DNA from: Branchinecta lynchi
Lineage: Eukaryota > Arthropoda > Branchiopoda > Anostraca > Branchinectidae
DNA length: 64,000 nucleotides
Reading direction: 5' to 3'
NCBI GenBank assembly: GCA_023053575.1
Contig: JAKZAP010000161.1
Coordinates: 2,501-66,500 of the forward strand
Every line of letters begins with the position of its first letter. The stretch's first letter is position 1. The position numbers and the translations under genes are program-made. Positions 59,201-64,000 of this stretch are shown here, piece after piece. The notes under the pieces are model-generated. The model saw nothing but the letters and a program-made list of their open reading frames with translations. It was not told the origin of the DNA and made no database searches.

Positions 59201-61400
59201 AACCAACCTTATGGGGAAAGAAACCCTGCGGGAAAACCAACCTTGTGGGAAAACAAACCTTGTGGGAAAACCAACCTTGCGGGAAAACCAACCTTGGGGG
59301 AAAACAAACCTTGTGGGAAAACAAACCTTGTGGGTAAACAAACCTAGTGGGAAAACAAACCTTGTGAGAAAACAATCCTTGTGGGAAAACAAACGTTGTG
59401 GGGAAACAAACCTTGCGGGAAAACTAACCTTGTGGGAAAACAAACCCTGCGGGAAAACCAACCTTGTGGGAAAACCAACCTTGTGGGGAAACAAACCTTT
59501 CGGGAAAACCAACCTTGTGGGAAAACAAACCTTGTGGGAAAACAAACCTTGTGTTAAAACAAACCTTGTGGGAAAACAAACCTTGTGAGAAAACAAACCT
59601 TGTGGGAAAACCAACCTTATGGGAAAACAAACCTAGTGGGAAAAAAAACCTTGTGGGGAAACAAACCTTTCGGGAAAACCAACCTTGTGGGAAAGCAAAC
59701 CTTGTGGGAAAACAAACCTTGTGGGAAAACTAACCTTGTGAGAAAACAATCCTTGTGGGAAAACAAACCTTGTGGGGAAACAAACCTTGTGGGGAAACAA
59801 ACCTTGTGGGAAAACGAATCTTTTGGGAAAACAAACCCTGCGGGAAAACCAACCTTGTGGGAAAACAAACCTTGTGGGAAAACAAACCTTGTGGGAAAAC
59901 ATACCTTATGGGGAAAGAAACCTTGTGGGAAAACTAACCTTGTGAGAAAACTAACCTTGTGGGAAAACCAACCATGTGGGAAAACCAACCTAGAGGAAAA
60001 ACAAATCTTGAGGGAAAACAAACCTAGTGGGAAAACAAACCTTGTGGGAAAACAAACCTTGTGGGAAAGACAACCTTATGGGAAAACCAAAACAGTGGGA
60101 AAAAAACCTTGTGAGAAAACAAACCTTGTGGGAAAACAAACCTTGTGGGGAAACAAACCTTGTAGGAAAACCAACCTTATGGGAAAACAAACCTAGTTCG
60201 AAAACAAACCTTGTGGGGAAACAAACCTAGTGGGAAAACAAACCTTGTGGGGAAACAAACTTTTCGGGAAAACCAACCTTGTGGGAAAACAAACCTTGCG
60301 TGAAAACCAACCTTGTGTTAAAACAGACCTTGTGGGAAAACTAACCTTGCGGGAAAACCAACCGTGTGGGAAAACCAACCTTGTGGGAAAACCAACCTTG
60401 CAGGAAAACCAACCTTGGGGGAAAACAAATCTTGTGGGAAAACAAACCTTGTGGGGAAACAAACCTAGTGGGAAAACAAACCTTGTGAGAAAACAATCCT
60501 TGTGGGAAAACAAACCTTGTGGGGAAACAAATCTTGCGTGAAAACTAACCTTGTTGGAAAACAATCCTTGTGGGAAAACTAACCTTGTGGGGAAACAAAC
60601 CTTGCGGGAAAACTAACCTTGTGGTAAAACAAACCCTGCGGGAAAACCGACCTTGTGGGAAAACCAACCTTGTGGGGAAACAAACCTTTCGGGTAAACCA
60701 ACCTTGTGGGAAAACAAACCTTGTGGGAAAACAAACCTTGTGGGAAAACAAACCTTGTGAGAAAACAAACCTTGTGGGGAAACAAATCTAGTGGGAAAAC
60801 AAACCTTGTGAGAAAACAAACCTTTTGGGAAAACCAACCTTATGGGAAAACAAACCTAGTGGGAAAACAAACCTTGTGGGGAAACAAACCTTTCGGGAAA
60901 ACCAACCTTGTGGGAAAACAAACCTTGTGGGAAAACAAACCTTGTGGGAAAACAAACCTTGTGGAAAAACAAACCTTGTGGGGAAACAAAACTTTTGCGA
61001 AAACCAACCTTGCGGGAAAGCGAACCTTTTGGAAAAACCAACACAGTGGGAAAACAAAGCTTGTGGGAAAACTAACCTTGCGGGAAAACCAACCTTGGGG
61101 GAAAACGAACCTTGTGGGAAAACAAACCTTGTGGGAAAACCAACCTAGTGAGAAAAACAACCTAGTGGGAAAACAAACCTTGTGAGAAAACAAACCTTGT
61201 GGGAAAACCAACCTTATGGGGAAAGAAACCCTGCGGGAAAACCAACCTTGTGGGAAAACAAACCTTGTGGGAAAACCAACCTTGCGGGAAAACCAACCTT
61301 GGGGGAAAACAAACCTTGTGGGAAAACAAACCTTGTGGGAAAACCAACCTAGTGGGAAAAACAACTTAGTGGGAAAACAAACCTTGTGAGAAAACAAACC
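53240..61400 (-). repeat. About 2-kb higher-order repeat, four copies
   Basis: The monomer cluster ending in gtgttaaaacaaacc, followed by a frame-preserving run with cgaatcttttggg and acataccttatgggg, begins at about 53,600, 55,575, 57,460 and 59,465. The spacings are 1,975, 1,886 and 2,005 bp. The last two copies appear nearly identical base for base over 2 kb (for example 58,022-58,225 and 60,027-60,230), which points to recent amplification or gene conversion. Confidence 0.85.
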
Positions 61401-62612
61401 TTTTCGGAAAACCAACCTTATGGGGAAAGAAACCCTGTGGGAAAACCAACCTTGGGGGAAAACAAACCTTGTGGGAAAACAAACCTAGTGATAAAAAACA
61501 ACCTGGTGGGAAAACTAACCTTGTGAGAAAACAAACCTTGTGGGAAAACCAACCTTATGGGGAAAGAAACCCTGCGGGAAAACCAACCTTGTGGGAAAGC
61601 GAACCTTTTGGGAAAACCAACCTTTTGGGAAAACAAACCCTGCGGGAAAACCAGCCTTGTGGGAAAACAAACCTTGTGGGAAGACAAACCTTGTGGGAAA
61701 ACAAAACCTTGTGGGAAAACCAACCTTATGGGGAAAGAAACCCTGCGGGAAAACAAACCTTGTGGGGAAACAAACCTTGTGGGAAAACTAACCTTTTGGG
61801 AAAACAAACCCTGCGGGAAAACCAGCCTTGTGGGAAAACAAACCTTGTGGGAAGACAAACCTTGTGGGAAAATAAACCTTGTGGGAAAACAAACCTTATG
61901 GGGAAACAAACCTTGTGGGAAAACCAACCTTGTGAGAAAACTAACCTTGTGGGAAAACCAACCTTGTGGGAAAACCAACCTAGAGGAAAAACAAATCTTG
62001 AGGGAAAACAAACCTTGTGGGAAAACAAACCTTGTGGGAAAGACAACCTTATGGGAAAACCAAAACAGTGGGAAAACAAACCTTGTGAGAAAACAAACCT
62101 TGTGGGAAAACAAACCTTGTGGGGAAACAAACCTTGTGGGAAAACAAACATCGTGTTAAATCAGACCTTGTGGGAAAACTAACCTTGCGGGAAAACCAAC
62201 CTTGTGGGAAAACCAACCTTGCGGGAAAACCAACCTTGGGGGAAAACAAACCTTGTGGGAAAACAAACCTTGTGGGAAAACAAACCTTGTGGGAAAACCA
62301 ACCTAGTGGGAAAACAAACCTTGTGAGAAAACAAACCTTGTAGGAAAACCAACCTTATGGGGAAACAACCCTGCGGGAAAACCAACCTTGTGGGAAAACC
62401 AACCTTGCGGGAAAGTGAACCTTTTGGGAAAACCAACACAGTGGGAAAACAAACCTTGTGGGAAAACCAACCTTATGGGGAAACAACCCTGCGGGATAAC
62501 CAACCTTGTGGGAAAACCAACCTTGCGGGAAAGTGAACCTTTTGGGAAAACCAACACAGTGGGAAAACAAACCTTGTGGGAAAACAATCCTTGTGGGAAA
62601 ACAAACCTTGTG

Positions 62613-64000
62613 GGAAAACAATCCTTGTGGGGAAAAAAATCTTTTGGGAAAACCAACCTTGCGGGAAAGCGAACCTTTTGGGAAAACCAACACAGTGGGA
62701 AAATAAACCTTGTGGGAAAACTAACCTTGCGGGAAAACCATCCTTGGGGGAAAACGAACCTTGTGGGAAAACAAACCTTGTGGGAAAACCAACCTAGTGG
62801 GAAAAACAACCTAGTCTGAAAACAAACCTTGTGAGAAAACAAACCTTGTGGGAAAACCAACCTTATGGGGAAAGATACTCTGCGGGAAAACCAACCTTGT
62901 GGGAAAACCAACCTTGTGGGAAAGCGAACCTTTTGGGAAAACCAACACAGTGGGAAAACAAACCTTGTGGGAAAACCAACCTTGCGGGAAAACCAACCTT
63001 GGGGGAAAACAAACCTTGTGGGAAAAAGAACCTTGGGGGAAAAACAACCTAGTGGGAAAAACAACCTAGTGGGAAAACAAACCTTGTGAGAAAACAAACC
63101 TTTTCGGAAAACCAACCTTATGGGGAAAGAAACCCTGCGGGAAAACCAACCTTGGGAGAAAACAAACCTTGTGGGAAAACAAACCTAGTGGGAAAAAGAA
63201 CCTAGTGGGAAAACAAACCTTGTGAGAAAACAAACCTTGTGGGAAAACCAACCTTATGGGGAAAGAAACCCTGCGGGAAAACCAACATTGTGGGAAAACA
63301 AACCTTGTGGGAAACCGAACCTTTTGGGAAAACCAACACAGTGGGAAAACAAACCTTGTGAGAAAACAATCCTTGTGGGAAAACAAACCTTGTGGGGAAA
63401 CAAACCTTGTGGGGAAACAAACCTTGTGGGAGAACTAATCTTTTGGAAAAAGAAACCCTGCGGGAAAACTAGCCTTGTGGGAAAACAAACCTTGTGGGAA
63501 AACAAACCTTGTGGGAAAACAAACCTTTTGGGAAAACCAACCTTGCGGGAAAACCAACCTTGGGGGAAAACAAACCTTGTGGGAAAACAAACCTTGTGGG
63601 AAAACCAACCTAGTCGGAAAACAAACCTTGTGAGAAAACAAACCTTGTGGGAAAACCAACATTATGGGGAAACAAACCCTGCGGGAAAACCAACCTTGTG
63701 GGAAAACCAACCTTGCGGGAAGGCGAACCTTTTGGGAAAACCAAGACAGTGGGAAATCAAACCTTGTGAGAAAACAATCCTTGTGGGAAAACAAACCTTG
63801 TGGGGAAACAAACCTTGTGGGGAAACAAACCTTGTGGGGAAACAAACCTTGTGGGAAAGCGAACCTTTTGGGAAAACCAACACAGTGGGAAAACAAACCT
63901 TGTGGGAAAACAATCCTTGTGGGGAAACAAACCTTGTGAAAACAAACATTGTGTTAAATCAGACCTTGTACGAAAACTAACCTTGCGGGAAAACCAACCT
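62613..64000 (-). repeat. Element-free paralogue of the transposon flanks
   Basis: 62,613-63,049 matches 46,858-47,294 (offset 15,755 bp), and 63,050-64,000 matches 50,914-51,864 (offset 12,136 bp). The two matches abut at the TA at 63,050-63,051 within caacctagtggg. This is therefore an unoccupied copy of the insertion site. Small differences (ccttggggg against ccttgtggg; aaaaacaacc against aaaaaaaacc) show it is not a recent exact copy. It is truncated by the window end. Confidence 0.9.

Larger units (their letters stand above)
50916..64000 (-). repeat. 17-bp minisatellite array, minus-oriented block right of the element
   Basis: About 770 minus-oriented monomers, running off the window end. 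Between about 53.2 and 61.4 kb it holds four copies of a higher-order unit (spacings 1,975, 1,886 and 2,005 bp). The segment 63,050-64,000 repeats 50,914-51,864 at an offset of 12,136 bp. Local oddities include a one-base-short monomer at about 54,232 (gggaaaaaaacc) and a fused monomer gttgtgtgggg at about 54,394. No gene is supported. Confidence 0.95.

Noticed and set aside
1..64000. CENP-B box in the monomer.
   Set aside because: The consensus monomer does not contain the TTCG...A..CGGG pattern, and no variant seen fits it.

Overview
The window is eukaryotic satellite-type DNA, almost certainly animal, interrupted by one 3.6-kb transposable element. No bacterial gene, rRNA, tRNA or CRISPR array is visible. 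The evidence for a eukaryote is the very long tandem array, the GT-AG spliced coding exons inside the element, and a DNA transposon with a TA target duplication. Short TTAGG-like spacers hint at an arthropod or another TTAGG-telomere lineage, but this is weak and I do not name a species.

About 60.4 kb (1-47,294 and 50,916-64,000) is one 17-bp minisatellite with consensus GGTTTGTTTTCCCACAA, roughly 3,550 monomers, with essentially no other sequence. Variation comes from a small vocabulary of substitutions (for example cccgcaa, cccataa, cccacta, cccgaaa, cccactgtg; and ggttTg, ggttGg, ggttAg, ggttCg). The array switches strand repeatedly. Plus-oriented blocks are 1-2,142, 6,197-11,816, 18,260-24,224, 24,586-25,497, 25,860-27,944, 28,307-29,848, 30,211-31,412 and 31,775-43,066. 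Minus-oriented blocks are 2,143-6,196, 11,817-18,230, five short blocks of about 330 bp between 24.2 and 31.7 kb, 43,067-47,294 and 50,916-64,000. Six of the seven minus-to-plus switches carry the same 29-bp spacer built from TTAGG and TCTAGG. Five of the eight plus-to-minus switches share one TTCCAAC-A/G-ATCC junction. Above the monomer there are higher-order copies, most with offsets near 1.9-2.0 kb (1,886, 1,903, 1,904, 1,919, 1,975, 2,005 and 2,016 bp), plus smaller duplications of 646, 665 and 1,174 bp.

The element (47,297-50,913) has 11-bp perfect terminal inverted repeats (CACTGTAAAAA), a TA target-site duplication, subterminal palindromes around CGGTTTAC/GTAAACCG, a 21-bp minisatellite near its right end and diverged ~333-bp repeats inside an intron. 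It carries two exons that join in frame to give a 112-residue C-terminal protein segment ending in TAG. A related stretch at about 62.6-64.0 kb is an element-free paralogue of both flanks and shows the unoccupied TA site.

The 17-bp period is not a multiple of 3, and the consensus has no stop in any frame on either strand. Very long open frames with a 17-residue period therefore appear everywhere; I treat them as by-products of the repeat and not as genes. On the minus strand each consensus monomer contains TGTGGGAA, a match to the CSL (RBPJ/Su(H)) consensus. This is a sequence fact of unknown meaning.
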